A stretch of DNA of 64,000 nucleotides from JANQOH01 sp965214495 (GCA_965214495.1 OZ243958.1:2170001-2234000); one strand, 5' to 3'; shown: positions 7,904 through 18,603, counted from the stretch's first letter. A program made the numbers and translations. The notes: generated from the letters alone by a model not told the origin.

Positions 7904-8878
7904 GTGGCGCCCGCGGCAGCGCCCGACCTCGCGCACGCCATCGCCGGCTGGCGCGACTGGCTCGCGGTCGAACGCATGGCCTCGCCCCACACTTGCGACG
8001 GTTACGCGCGCGACCTGAACGGCTTCGTCGCCTTCATCGCGGAGCATCGCGGCGGCGCGGTCGGCGTCGCCACGCTCGCCGGGCTGAAGGCGACGGATTT
8101 TCGCGCCTGGCTCGCGGCCCGGCAGCGCGCCGGAGCGGCACGCAGCAGTATCGCGCGCAGTGTCGCGGTGATACGCGGCTTTTTCGCCTGGCTGGACAAG
8201 CGCGGTATCGCACACAATCCGCACGCTGCCGCGGTGCGCACCCCCAAAAAGCCTCGCCTCATGCCGCGCCCGCTGTCGCAAGGCGACGCGAGATCGGTGG
8301 TCGCCGAGATCGGCGCGATCAGCGACGAGGCGTGGATCGCCGCGCGCGATACCGCACTGGCCACTCTGCTCTATGGCTGCGGGCTGCGCATCGGCGAAGC
8401 GCTGGGCCTCGATTGCGGCGCGGTCGCCAACTCGCCCGAAACACTGCGCGTTGTCGGCAAGGGCAACAAGGAGCGGCTAGTTCCGGTCCTTCCGGTCGTC
8501 GCGCGGGCGATCGCCGCCTATCTCGCCTTGCGGCCCCACCCGGTCAGGGCCGACGCGCCATTGTTCGTCGGCGCGCGCGGCGGGCGGCTCAACCCGGGGG
8601 TCGCGCAGAAGCAGATGCGCCGGGCCCGCGCCTTGCTCGGCCTGCCCGAAACGGCGACTCCGCACGCGCTTCGGCACAGCTTCGCGACCCATCTGCTGGC
8701 CGACGGCGGCGACCTCAGATCGATCCAGGAGCTTTTGGGCCACGCCAGCCTGTCGACGACCCAGCGTTACACGGCGGTGGCGGGAGCGGAGATTCTGGCG
8801 GCCTACCGCGCGGCCCATCCGCGAGCGCGCAAACGCGCCGCGGCGCCGGAAAAGGCACCGTCGGATCGAGGGAGATAA
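7904..8878 (+). CDS. xerC: Site-specific tyrosine recombinase XerC
   Basis: About 324 residues from a GTG four bases after the fsa stop; a TTG at 7877 inside fsa would add nine codons. The N-terminal SAM-like DNA-binding domain (LAVERMASPHTCDGYARDL) is followed by the catalytic domain with the tyrosine-recombinase set: R in LRIGEALGL, K in GKGNKERLV, H-x-x-R in HALRHSFATHLL, H in LLGHASLSTT and the nucleophile Y in QRYTAV. XerC with XerD resolves chromosome dimers at dif near the division site. Context (priA, fsa) and lack of phage genes support XerC over a mobile integrase. Confidence 0.92.
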   Translation: MAPAAAPDLAHAIAGWRDWLAVERMASPHTCDGYARDLNGFVAFIAEHRGGAVGVATLAGLKATDFRAWLAARQRAGAARSSIARSVAVIRGFFAWLDKRGIAHNPHAAAVRTPKKPRLMPRPLSQGDARSVVAEIGAISDEAWIAARDTALATLLYGCGLRIGEALGLDCGAVANSPETLRVVGKGNKERLVPVLPVVARAIAAYLALRPHPVRADAPLFVGARGGRLNPGVAQKQMRRARALLGLPETATPHALRHSFATHLLADGGDLRSIQELLGHASLSTTQRYTAVAGAEILAAYRAAHPRARKRAAAPEKAPSDRGR

Positions 8879-8946
8879 ACACCCCGATGACCGAGGATGC
8901 GCTACTTCTCCATGCCACGAAACCGGGTTTATGCGAAGTTTTCGCC

Positions 8947-9354
8947 TTACCGATTCTCCAGAAATTCCTTGATTCGGACCCGCGCTTGATCGCGATCCTT
9001 AGTCTCGCACTCCCATATCACCAGCGCATCCCACCCCATCTCGCGAAGACGCATCCGGTGTTCCACGTCGCGTCTTCTGGTGCGTTCGAGCTTCGGAACC
9101 CAGTAACTCCGCCTTGTTTTCGGTAGCCGCGCGCCACGGGGACATTGATGTTGATGCCAGAAACATCCATGCACGAAAATCACCTTCCGTCGGGCGGGAA
9201 ACACTAAATCCGGCTTTCCAGGAAGATCCTTGCGATGCAGACGGTATCTGTAGCCCATGCTGTGAACCATGCGTCGCACGATCATTTCCGGCTCGGTATC
9301 TTGCCCTTTGACCGCACGCATTATCCGGCTTCGATCTTCCGGCCGTTCGATCAT
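8947..9354 (-). CDS. vsr: Very short patch repair endonuclease Vsr
   Basis: A 135-residue mismatch endonuclease that nicks next to T:G mismatches arising when 5-methylcytosine deaminates. The family marks are clear: RSRIMRAVKGQDTEPE, YRYRLHRKDLPGKPDLVFP with the catalytic aspartate, KVIFVHGCFWHQHQC with the zinc/metal-binding residues, and a C-terminal WECE. Its ATG overlaps the stop of the DUF4928 gene by ATGA, and dcm is next upstream, so the three are one transcript. It repairs the lesions produced by that methylase. Base composition is less GC-rich than in xerC next door. Confidence 0.95.
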   Translation of the reverse strand: MIERPEDRSRIMRAVKGQDTEPEMIVRRMVHSMGYRYRLHRKDLPGKPDLVFPARRKVIFVHGCFWHQHQCPRGARLPKTRRSYWVPKLERTRRRDVEHRMRLREMGWDALVIWECETKDRDQARVRIKEFLENR

Positions 9355-10286
9355 TTTCGAATTTCGATCTTCAGACTCGGGTCGGTTTCAACATCCTCGA
9401 TGATCTCGTTGTATTTGTTCACCATATCGCGGATCACTATCTGTCGCCCCTGCGTATCGAATCCTCCGAGTTCATATAAATTCAGTGCGACAAACTGCTC
9501 GATTTCGAAGATATCTATTCTGTGGGCCAGTCCTTTGTTGTTGGCCAGACCTTCCGCTACGACGGCCCCGTTTCGTAGCGTTACGAGAACGGGTTTGAGA
9601 CCGCTGTCCAGATTCTCCCGGCACCGTTCGATCACGGCCTCGCCCGGCGCGGTGGTGACGTGAACAGCGACGTCTCCGACAAGGAAATCTCCGACTCGGT
9701 TGCGGGGCGCATCTGCGGTCGAAAAGCCGTTGTGTTCAATTGTGTGGTCGTCCAGAACACAGTCCAATTTCGCGCCGACAAGATGTTGCGACACCGCTCC
9801 GGCAAAATTGATCCTTCTTGCTTGTTTCTGTCGATTGATCGCCTGATCGAGAATATCGCGAACGACATGGCGAAGCCCACGAGAAGAGTCCAGCTTGACC
9901 GTAAAGGGTTTGCCGGCAAAGAAGGCGCGCACACGATCAATCCAGTAATTCTCTATCGCATCAATATCCGCCATACACCGGCGGTGTAAATCATTCAGAA
10001 AAACGACGTATTCCTTCATGTTGTGCAGACTACCCCTGCTCGTGCGCCCGCCTTCGGCGGCCAGTACGCGTTCGATTCCGTGCCGTTTCAACACGGCTTG
10101 TACCGCGGATTTTCCGAGGCCGAGAACTTGGCCGCCACCAGCGGTCACCAACGTGCCTGAATCAAGCGGCATCCCTCTCTCTCTCGCGTGTTTCGTGACG
10201 ACGAGCGCGACGCATAAGGAGCCTTGACCCTTGAATTCGCGCTCCGTAACGAACTCGTCGAGGGCGTCCGCGAGAGCGTTCGGCAT
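9351..10286 (-). CDS. DUF4928 family protein, putative type II restriction endonuclease
   Basis: A 311-residue product with the family's N-terminal pattern: LVVTKHARERGMPLDSGTLV, GGGQVLGLGKSAVQAVLKRH and EGGRTSRGSLHNMKEYVVFL. The N-terminal half looks like a helical specificity domain. The C-terminal half contains DFLVGDVAVHVTTAPGEAVI and KPVLVTLRNG, which could be a divergent nuclease fold with a D...H/E core, though no textbook PD-ExK is plain. DUF4928 genes are usually found beside cytosine-5 methylases, as here: dcm ends 4 bases before this start and vsr overlaps the end. The restriction role is inferred from position only. Confidence 0.8.
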   Translation of the reverse strand: MPNALADALDEFVTEREFKGQGSLCVALVVTKHARERGMPLDSGTLVTAGGGQVLGLGKSAVQAVLKRHGIERVLAAEGGRTSRGSLHNMKEYVVFLNDLHRRCMADIDAIENYWIDRVRAFFAGKPFTVKLDSSRGLRHVVRDILDQAINRQKQARRINFAGAVSQHLVGAKLDCVLDDHTIEHNGFSTADAPRNRVGDFLVGDVAVHVTTAPGEAVIERCRENLDSGLKPVLVTLRNGAVVAEGLANNKGLAHRIDIFEIEQFVALNLYELGGFDTQGRQIVIRDMVNKYNEIIEDVETDPSLKIEIRK

Positions 10287-10290
10287 GAGC

Positions 10291-11436
10291 TTACGCCGCC
10301 CTCTTTGCCGATACGCCGAACGCCGTCATGAGCGGTTCCAGAACGTGTTGCGCGATGTGACGGATTACCGGAACCACCACGCCGTCCCCCGCCAGATGGT
10401 ATGCGTCATTATAGTTCCGGGGTAGTTCGTAATCTTCGGGCAATCCCATCAGTCGCGCCGCCTCGCGAGGGGAAAGCAATCTGGAGCGCACGTCGCTTCC
10501 GTTCACGAACATGATCGTCTGGCGACTCGAGCCACCTGCGGGAGTACGAAGGCAGCCTGCGATATCGTCGAAACGAATCTCCGCCCTTTGCGCCCTGTCT
10601 CCGTTCTCGTCCCGGCGCGTGCGCTTGTATACGGCGCCGACCATATGCCGACCGATTTTTTTGGCGGCGTGGACCTTCGCTAGATTCACCGGGCTCATCA
10701 TATTGAGCAGCTTGCGAGTTTCGGCGGCCGTATGCCATTTCACTCCGGTCGGATTTTCCTCGATTACGTCGGCGAAACCCATGTTGCGCGCAGGCGGGCG
10801 CGGAAGGCGCCACCACAGCCATTTACTTTGCGCCGATTGGGAGAGGCGATCATGCGCCCCGATCAATGCGCGCGTGAGCCATTCTCCGCCCGGTGTCGGA
10901 CACGCCAGTGTCTTCGGAATCGGGCGCTCTTCGCCCACGGCGACGATAAATAGTCGCGGCCTCGATTGCGGAACGAAGTGGACCGCGTCGATTACGAGCG
11001 CGCCGAAACGATAGCCCCCTTCGACGAGCGCGGCGCCAATCGCGGCGAAATCCCTGCCGTTGTGCGAGGTCAAAGCTCCGCAGACGTTCTCCAGAACGAT
11101 CACAGGCGGCGCCCGCCCCTCGGCCGCCAGCGCCCTCATAAGATTCCAGAAGGGCCAGAAGGCGCCTGAGCGGTCCCCTCGGAGCCCAGCGCCCGCGCCC
11201 GCAAGAGAAAGATCCTGACAAGGGAAGGAAGCCCAGGCCAGATCCGCGATTCCCGGCAGATCCGCTGTCGCCAGTTTGGCTACATCCGCCAAGCGCAATT
11301 CCGAACCACCCCAGTTTCGCACATAGCTGTCACCCTTCCTAGGATCGATGTCATTGGCGAAAAGGCACGACCACTTCGGGCCAAGGCCCGCTCGGGCCAT
11401 TCCTCCTCCCGCGAAAAACTCGTAGAATCCGTTCAT
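10291..11436 (-). CDS. dcm: DNA (cytosine-5-)-methyltransferase
   Basis: A 381-residue C5 methylase. In order: motif I FYEFFAGGGMARAGLG, motif IV SFPCQDLSLAG with the catalytic Cys after Pro, motif VI VIVLENV, motif VIII PQSRPRLFIVAVG, a target-recognition region, and C-terminal motif X around ARLMGLPEDYELP and NDAYHLAGDGVVVPVI. The ATG at 11436 is preferred to a GTG three codons upstream. With DUF4928 and vsr downstream it forms a complete type II restriction-modification plus repair cassette. The island has visibly lower GC than its surroundings, suggesting transfer. The recognition sequence cannot be read from the protein. Confidence 0.95.
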   Translation of the reverse strand: MNGFYEFFAGGGMARAGLGPKWSCLFANDIDPRKGDSYVRNWGGSELRLADVAKLATADLPGIADLAWASFPCQDLSLAGAGAGLRGDRSGAFWPFWNLMRALAAEGRAPPVIVLENVCGALTSHNGRDFAAIGAALVEGGYRFGALVIDAVHFVPQSRPRLFIVAVGEERPIPKTLACPTPGGEWLTRALIGAHDRLSQSAQSKWLWWRLPRPPARNMGFADVIEENPTGVKWHTAAETRKLLNMMSPVNLAKVHAAKKIGRHMVGAVYKRTRRDENGDRAQRAEIRFDDIAGCLRTPAGGSSRQTIMFVNGSDVRSRLLSPREAARLMGLPEDYELPRNYNDAYHLAGDGVVVPVIRHIAQHVLEPLMTAFGVSAKRAA

Positions 11437-11572
11437 CGGCGACACCCCACGATCTTCGCCGCGCGCTCAAAGTCTGGAGCCGCTCGCCCCCTGAGCCCGA
11501 TTCCGCAGCAGCGGCAACTATGACGCTTCTCGATTCGATCGTCCACAAAGTTCGGTTTTTGTTCGCCCGGCG
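11437..11572. other. Junction between the R-M island and the yej operon
   Basis: 136 bases lie upstream of dcm and downstream of yejF on the minus strand. No inverted repeats, integrase or tRNA marks the island's end here. Minus-strand promoter elements for dcm must lie in or near this stretch but none is convincing by eye. Confidence 0.4.
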
Positions 11573-13195
<1,623 letters not shown>

Positions 13196-13199
13196 CGCC

Positions 13200-14279
13200 C
13201 TACAGGTTGGTCTTGCGCGGATCGAAGGCGTCGCGCACCGCCTCGCCGATGAACACGAGCAGCGACAGCATGATCGCGAGGGTGAAGAAGCCGGTGAAGC
13301 CGAGCCAGGGCGCCTGAAGATTGTTCTTGCCCTGGTTCAGCAATTCGCCGAGCGACGGCGAGCCGGGCGGCAGACCGAAACCGAGAAAGTCCAGCGACGT
13401 CAGAACGGTGACCGAGCCGGTGAGGATGAAAGGCAGGAAAGTCAGTGTGGCCACCATCGCGTTCGGCAGGATGTGGCGGAACATGATGCCGGCGTTGCTC
13501 ACGCCCAGAGCCCGCGCCGCGCGCACGAACTCGAAATTACGCGCCCGCAGAAATTCGGCGCGCACCACCCCCACCAGCGCCATCCAGCTAAACAGCAACA
13601 TCAGGCCGAGCAACCACCAGAAGCTCGGTTCGACGATGCTGGCGAGGATGATGAGCAGATAGAGGATGGGCAGGCCCGACCAGATTTCGATGACACGCTG
13701 AAAGACCAGATCGACCCAGCCGCCGAAATAGCCCTGCACCGCGCCGGCCGCGACCCCGATCACCGAACTGATCGCGGTCAGCACCAGCCCGAACAGCACC
13801 GAGATACGAAAGCCGTAGATCAGCCGCGCCGCTACATCGCGGGCCTGATCGTCGGTACCGAGCCAGTTCTGCGCCGACGGCGGCGCCGGCGACGGCATGT
13901 CGAGTTCGGTGTTCACCGTGTCGTATTTGAACGGGATCGGCGGCCACAAGAGCCAGCCGCCGGCGTCTTCGATCAACGCGCGCACATAGGGGTCGCGGTA
14001 GTCCGCCTCGGTTTCGAAATCGCCGCCGAACTCGGTTTCGGCATAGGCGCGGATAACCGGCACAAACCATTCGCTGTCGAAGGACACCAGCAACGGCTTG
14101 TCGTTGGAGACGAATTCGGCCGGCAGGCTCAGCGCGAAAATCGCCAGAAATACCCACAGGCTCCAGAAACCGCGCCGGTTGCGGCGAAAGTTCCGCAGGC
14201 GACGCTGGTTGAGCGACGAGATTCGGAAGCCGAGAAAGCGGTTGTCCGGCGGCGGCGGCGCGACGGCGGGGCCGGCCAC
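13200..14279 (-). CDS. yejE: Peptide ABC importer permease YejE
   Basis: A 359-residue inner-membrane permease. A cytoplasmic start (ISSLNQRRLRNFRRNRRGFW) leads to a first helix (WVFLAIFALSLPAEF), a long periplasmic loop with FDSEWFVPVIRAYAETEFGG that is characteristic of YejE, then GTDDQARDVAARLIYG and five more helices. The EAA-type loop that contacts the ATPase is near RAARALGVSNAGIMFRHILP. It overlaps nothing but lies 2 bases after yejB and 4 before yejF, so the permease pair and ATPase are tightly linked. Confidence 0.93.
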   Translation of the reverse strand: MAGPAVAPPPPDNRFLGFRISSLNQRRLRNFRRNRRGFWSLWVFLAIFALSLPAEFVSNDKPLLVSFDSEWFVPVIRAYAETEFGGDFETEADYRDPYVRALIEDAGGWLLWPPIPFKYDTVNTELDMPSPAPPSAQNWLGTDDQARDVAARLIYGFRISVLFGLVLTAISSVIGVAAGAVQGYFGGWVDLVFQRVIEIWSGLPILYLLIILASIVEPSFWWLLGLMLLFSWMALVGVVRAEFLRARNFEFVRAARALGVSNAGIMFRHILPNAMVATLTFLPFILTGSVTVLTSLDFLGFGLPPGSPSLGELLNQGKNNLQAPWLGFTGFFTLAIMLSLLVFIGEAVRDAFDPRKTNL

Positions 14280-14281
14280 GA

Positions 14282-15388
14282 TCAGACCTCGCGGCTTTCG
14301 AAATCGATGCGTGGATCAATCACCGTATAGGCGAGATCGCCGACCAGTTGCATGACGAGGCCGAGCAGGGTGAAAAAGTACAGCGATGCGAACATGACCG
14401 GATAATCGCGCCCCAGCGCCGCCTCGAACCCGAGCAGGCCGAGGCCGTCGAGCGAGAAGATGATTTCGGTCAGCAGCGCGCCGGTGAACAGGATGCCGAC
14501 GAAGGCGCTCGGGAAACCGGCGATGACGATCAGCATGGCGTTGCGGAACACGTGACCGTAGAGCACGCGGCGTTCGGCGAGGCCCTTGGCCCGGGCGGTC
14601 ATGACGTATTGTTTGTTGATCTCTTCAAGAAACGAGTTCTTGGTGAGCAGCGTCAGTCCGGCGAAACCGCCGATGACCATCGACAGGATCGGCAGGGTCA
14701 GGTGCCAGAAATAGTCGCCGACCTGGGCGAACCAGCTCATCTCCCCGGCGCCGGGCGAAGCCAGGCCGCGCAGCGGGAACCAGTCGAGATACCGTCCGCC
14801 GGCGAACAGCACGATGAGCAGGATGGCGAAGAGAAAACCGGGGATCGCGTTGCCGACCACCACCGCGCCCGAGGTCCAGACGTCGAAGCGGCTGCCGTCG
14901 CGCACCGCCTTGGCGATGCCGAGGGGGATCGAGATCAGGTAGATCAGGAGCGTGGTCCACAGACCCAGCGAGATCGACACCGGCATCTTTTCGAGCACCA
15001 GATCGACCACCCGCCGATCGCGGAAGAAGCTCTCGCCGAAATCGAAACGCACATAGTTCCAGAGCATCATGAGGAAGCGCTCGTGCGCCGGCTTGTCGAA
15101 CCCGAACTGGCGCTCGAGATCTTCCAGCAATTCGGGATCGAGGCCGCGCGCACCGCGATATTTGCTCGTGAGCGACTCGCCGCCGGCGCCGGACCGCTCG
15201 GTCGTAACCGTCTCACCGCCGCCGCCGCTGACCCGCGCCGTCGCCTCGACCGCGATGCCTTGCATGGTGGCGATCAGTTGTTCGACAGGGCCGCCCGGCG
15301 CCGCCTGGATGACGACGAAATTGACCACCATGATTCCGAACAGGGTCGGAACGAGCAGCAGCAGACGGCGAACGATGTAGGCGAGCAT
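14282..15388 (-). CDS. yejB: Peptide ABC importer permease YejB
   Basis: A 368-residue permease starting MLAYIVRRLLLLVPTLFGIM, the standard first helix of DppB/OppB-type proteins. It has an enlarged loop (about 45-95, with RVSGGGGETVTT) between helix 1 and the rest, which fits YejB. The ATPase-contact motif lies around MTARAKGLAERRVLYGHVFR and the C-terminus carries GLGLLGFEAALGRDYPVMF. It follows yejA by 39 bases and precedes yejE by 2. Confidence 0.93.
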   Translation of the reverse strand: MLAYIVRRLLLLVPTLFGIMVVNFVVIQAAPGGPVEQLIATMQGIAVEATARVSGGGGETVTTERSGAGGESLTSKYRGARGLDPELLEDLERQFGFDKPAHERFLMMLWNYVRFDFGESFFRDRRVVDLVLEKMPVSISLGLWTTLLIYLISIPLGIAKAVRDGSRFDVWTSGAVVVGNAIPGFLFAILLIVLFAGGRYLDWFPLRGLASPGAGEMSWFAQVGDYFWHLTLPILSMVIGGFAGLTLLTKNSFLEEINKQYVMTARAKGLAERRVLYGHVFRNAMLIVIAGFPSAFVGILFTGALLTEIIFSLDGLGLLGFEAALGRDYPVMFASLYFFTLLGLVMQLVGDLAYTVIDPRIDFESREV

Positions 15389-15427
15389 GGCGGTTTCGGC
15401 GCCGGTGCGGGTCGGCTCGGGCCGCGA

Positions 15428-17299
15428 TCAGCGCCCGGATTCGAGTCGTGCTTCCAGCGTGTCGTCGATCCACCACGCCGCGGGGAAGCCGAGACCGTAG
15501 CGCGGCATCTGTCCGGGCCGGCCGAATTTGTTCCAGTAGGCGAGCCGGAACGAGCGGATATGCCAATTGGGCACCAGATACCGGCCTTCGAGCAGGACTC
15601 GATCGAGCGCTCGGGTCGCGGCGACCAGCGAGTCCCGGCTCGGCGCCTGAATCACCGCATCCACCAGCGTATCGACCACCGGATCCCTGATGCCGGCATA
15701 GTTCTGCGTGCCCGGTATGTCGGCGGCGGCGCTGGTCCACTGATTGCGCTGTTCGTTTCCGGGGCTCTGCGACTGGCCGATCGACGCGACAATCACGTCG
15801 AAGTCGAAATCTTCCACCCGCTTCTGGTATTGCGCGGTATCGACCGTGCGGATGCGCGCGGCGACGCCGAGGCGTTCGAGGTTCTGCGCATAGGGGCCGA
15901 TCACGCGCTCGAACGCCGGCGCGACGAGCAGAAACTCGATCTCCATCGGCTCGCCGGTCGTTTCGTTCACCAGCGCGCCGTCATCGACGGTCCAGCCGGC
16001 CTGTTGGAGAAGCCCGCGCGCCTCGCGCAGATTGGGCCGGATCGAACCGCCGGCGGTGCTCGGCGCCGTGTAGGGGTCGGTGAACAATGTCGGCGGCAAC
16101 CGGTCGCGGAAACAGTCGAGGATGGCCAGTTCACGCCCCTCGGGCAGCCCGCGCGCGGCCAGTTCGCTGTTCGAATAGAAGCTCTCGGTGCGCGCATATT
16201 GACCGTAGAACAGGTTCTGGTTCGTCCACTCGAAATCGAAGGCGTGCGCGAGGGCGTCGCGCACACGCGCATCGGCGAACTTCGCCTTGCGGATGTTGAA
16301 CCAGAATCCCTGCATCCCGGTGCCGATCTGGTGGTCGATCGTTTCCACGACGACCCGGTTCTCTTCGGCCGCCGCGAAATCGTATTGCGTCGCCCAGTCC
16401 TTCGAATTGTTCTCGACCCGGAAGTCGATCTCGCCAGCCTTGAACGCTTCGAGCGCGATCGTGTTGTCACGGTAATAATCGAACCGAATGCGGTCGAAAT
16501 TGTGCCGGCCGCGATTGACCGCCAGATTTCGGCCCCAATAGTCGGGAACGCGCTCATAGGCGATCGAGCGCCCGGAATCGAACCCGGCGATGCGATAGGG
16601 CCCGCTGCCGAGAGGCGGCTCCAGCGTGGTCGCCTCGAAGTCCCGCCCTTCCCAGTAGTGCTTCGGCAGAACGGTCAGTTGACCGACGATCATCGGCAGT
16701 TCGCGGTTGGTGGTGTCGGAAAAGGCGAAGCGCACCCTGCCCGGCCCGGTCTCCACTACCGACTCCACGTCGGCGTAGTATTGCCGGAAGAAGGGGTGCC
16801 CCTTGTCGCGCAGCGTCTCGAAAGTCCAGATCACGTCATCGACCGTCACGGGTTGTCCGTCGTGCCAGCGGGCCTCGTCGCGCAACGCGAACTCGACCCA
16901 CGACCGGTCCGCCGGCATGTCGATCGTCTCGACGAGGAGTCCGTATTCGGTGGCCGGTTCGTCGGCGGCACTGGTCAAGAGCGTGTCGTAGATCAGACCG
17001 AGCGACGCAGCGGCGACGCCCTTCAGAATGAAACCGTTGAAACTGTCATAGCTGCCGATCGCCGCCAGGGTGACCTCACCGCCCTTCGGCGCGTTCGGGC
17101 TGGCGTAATCGAAATGGGCGAAGCCGGGGCCGTATTTGACGTCTCCATGTATCGCCAGGGCGTGCGCCCCGGAGACTCCGCTTTCGTCGGGCGCGCCGGC
17201 CCGCATCGCCTCCATGGCGCAGGCGAAGCCCGGAGGCTCCTGCGCGAGAGCGACGGCGGGCAGCGCGGCGGCGAGAACGGCGGCAGCGAGACGGGTCAT
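15428..17299 (-). CDS. yejA: Periplasmic peptide-binding protein YejA
   Basis: A 623-residue extracytoplasmic solute-binding protein (SBP family 5). The ATG at 17299 is chosen because it gives a clean Sec signal peptide, MTRLAAAVLAAALPAVALAQ, and has GAGGA placed before it; upstream codons in the same frame belong to noncoding DNA. Internal landmarks include LAIHGDVKYGPGFAHFDYAS, LRDEARWHDGQPVTVDDV and YWNKFGRPGQMPRYG near the end, a Yej-type ending. It captures oligopeptides for YejBEF. A structured, possibly terminating element lies between frmA and this gene, so yejA probably has its own promoter. Confidence 0.93.
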   Translation of the reverse strand: MTRLAAAVLAAALPAVALAQEPPGFACAMEAMRAGAPDESGVSGAHALAIHGDVKYGPGFAHFDYASPNAPKGGEVTLAAIGSYDSFNGFILKGVAAASLGLIYDTLLTSAADEPATEYGLLVETIDMPADRSWVEFALRDEARWHDGQPVTVDDVIWTFETLRDKGHPFFRQYYADVESVVETGPGRVRFAFSDTTNRELPMIVGQLTVLPKHYWEGRDFEATTLEPPLGSGPYRIAGFDSGRSIAYERVPDYWGRNLAVNRGRHNFDRIRFDYYRDNTIALEAFKAGEIDFRVENNSKDWATQYDFAAAEENRVVVETIDHQIGTGMQGFWFNIRKAKFADARVRDALAHAFDFEWTNQNLFYGQYARTESFYSNSELAARGLPEGRELAILDCFRDRLPPTLFTDPYTAPSTAGGSIRPNLREARGLLQQAGWTVDDGALVNETTGEPMEIEFLLVAPAFERVIGPYAQNLERLGVAARIRTVDTAQYQKRVEDFDFDVIVASIGQSQSPGNEQRNQWTSAAADIPGTQNYAGIRDPVVDTLVDAVIQAPSRDSLVAATRALDRVLLEGRYLVPNWHIRSFRLAYWNKFGRPGQMPRYGLGFPAAWWIDDTLEARLESGR

Positions 17300-17384
17300 G
17301 GCGGGGTCCTCATTGGAGGGAACGGTGAGTCGGCGCCCGGCAACCCTCGAAGTGTGGGCGCGACACGACGCCGGTTCAAGGGGC

Positions 17385-17455
17385 GGTGTTCCGCGGATTC
17401 CCGAGCGGGAACGGCGGCAATGCGCGAGCGGGGCGACAGGCCCCGCGGAAACACC
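17385..17455 (-). other. Nested inverted-repeat structure between frmA and yejA
   Basis: GGTGTTCCGCGG (17385-17396) pairs with CCGCGGAAACACC (17443-17455) with one bulge. Inside the closed arms are two further perfect hairpins, TTCCC-GAGC-GGGAA (17398-17411) and CGGGGC-GACAG-GCCCCG (17429-17445, sharing three bases with the outer arm). The element follows the frmA stop by about 40 bases on the transcribed strand. It could serve as a factor-dependent terminator or RNA stabiliser; there is no T-tract. Confidence 0.5.
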
Positions 17456-17493
17456 GGTCCACGACGGAGCCGCCCGGTTTCCCGGAGCCGGGA

Positions 17494-18603
17494 TCAGAAG
17501 GTGACGACGCTGCGGATCGATTCGCCGGCGTGCATGAGATCGAAGCCCCGGTTGATCTCGGCGAGCGGCATGGTGTGGGTGATCAGATCGTCGATATCGA
17601 TCTTGCCGTCCATATACCAGTCGACGATGCGCGGCACGTCGGTGCGGCCCCTGGCGCCGCCGAAGGCGGTGCCGCGCCACACCCGGCCGGTCACCAGTTG
17701 GAACGGGCGGGTGCGAATTTCCTGTCCGGCGCCGGCGACTCCGATGATGATCGATTCACCCCAGCCCTTGTGCGCGCATTCGAGCGCAGTGCGCATGACG
17801 TCGACATTGCCGATGCACTCGAACGAATAGTCGGCGCCGCCCCTGGTGAGATCGACCAGATGCGCGACCAGATCGCCCTCGACCTCGCCTGGATCGACGA
17901 AATGGGTCATGCCGAACTTCTCGGCCAGCGCGCGTTTGGCCGGGTTGGTATCGACGCCGACGATCATATCGGCGCCGACCAACCGCAGCCCCTGGATGAC
18001 GTTGAGACCGATACCGCCGAGACCGAACACGACGCAGTTCGCACCCGGCTCGACCTTCGCCGTGTTCATGACCGCGCCGAGGCCGGTGGTGACGCCGCAA
18101 CCGATGTAGCAGACCTTGTCGAACGGTGCGTCGGGGCGAATTTTCGCCAGCGCGATCTCGGGCACCACGGTGAAGTTCGAGAACGTCGAGGTGCCCATGT
18201 AGTGAAACACCTTTTCGCCGCCGAGCGAGAAGCGGCTGGTGCCGTCGGGCATCACGCCCTGCCCCTGGGTGACGCGGATGGCCTGGCAGAGATTGGTCTT
18301 GGCCGACAGACAGTATTCGCACTGCCGGCATTCGGGTGTGTAGAGCGGGATCACGTGATCGCCGGGCGCGAGACCGGTGACGCCGGCGCCGACATCGACC
18401 ACTACCCCGGCGCCCTCATGCCCGAGGATCGCAGGAAACAGGCCCTCCGGGTCGGCGCCGGAGAGGGTGAATTCGTCGGTATGACAAATGCCGGTCGCCT
18501 TGATCTCGACGAGGCATTCACCCTCGCGCGGCCCGTCCAGGTCGAGTTCCTCGATCGTCAGGGGCGCGCCCGCCTTGTGTGCGACCGCCGCTTTCGTCTT
18601 CAT
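17494..18603 (-). CDS. frmA: S-(hydroxymethyl)glutathione dehydrogenase (class III alcohol dehydrogenase)
   Basis: A 369-residue zinc enzyme that oxidises the formaldehyde-glutathione adduct with NAD. Signs: catalytic zinc site GICHTDEFTLSGADP and GHEGAGVV, structural zinc cysteines in PECRQCEYCLSAKTNLC, a Rossmann GLGGIGLNVIQG, and FKTRPFQLVTGRVW-like class III residues (IRTRPFQLVTGRVWRGTAFG). The ATG at 18603 follows a GGAGG. It comes 86 bases after hyi, probably in the same transcript as the amidohydrolase and isomerase. No esterase partner (frmB) or regulator is near. Confidence 0.95.
   Translation of the reverse strand: MKTKAAVAHKAGAPLTIEELDLDGPREGECLVEIKATGICHTDEFTLSGADPEGLFPAILGHEGAGVVVDVGAGVTGLAPGDHVIPLYTPECRQCEYCLSAKTNLCQAIRVTQGQGVMPDGTSRFSLGGEKVFHYMGTSTFSNFTVVPEIALAKIRPDAPFDKVCYIGCGVTTGLGAVMNTAKVEPGANCVVFGLGGIGLNVIQGLRLVGADMIVGVDTNPAKRALAEKFGMTHFVDPGEVEGDLVAHLVDLTRGGADYSFECIGNVDVMRTALECAHKGWGESIIIGVAGAGQEIRTRPFQLVTGRVWRGTAFGGARGRTDVPRIVDWYMDGKIDIDDLITHTMPLAEINRGFDLMHAGESIRSVVTF

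Noticed and set aside
7877..8878. xerC as a phage or island integrase
   Set aside because: It is next to fsa and priA as in many alphaproteobacteria and has no att-like repeats or phage genes; the R-M island beside it carries no direct repeats linking it to this recombinase.
8933..8945. A terminator GCGAA-GTT-TTCGC between convergent xerC and vsr
   Set aside because: The stem is five pairs with a three-base loop and no T-tract on either strand.
14348..17830. A 1160-codon open frame on the plus strand opposite the yej operon
   Set aside because: It lies antisense to four well-supported genes and has the His/Arg/Asp-rich composition of a mirror frame in high-GC DNA. The same applies to long frames opposite atpA, pnp to the Fe-S oxidoreductase, and tilS-ftsH.
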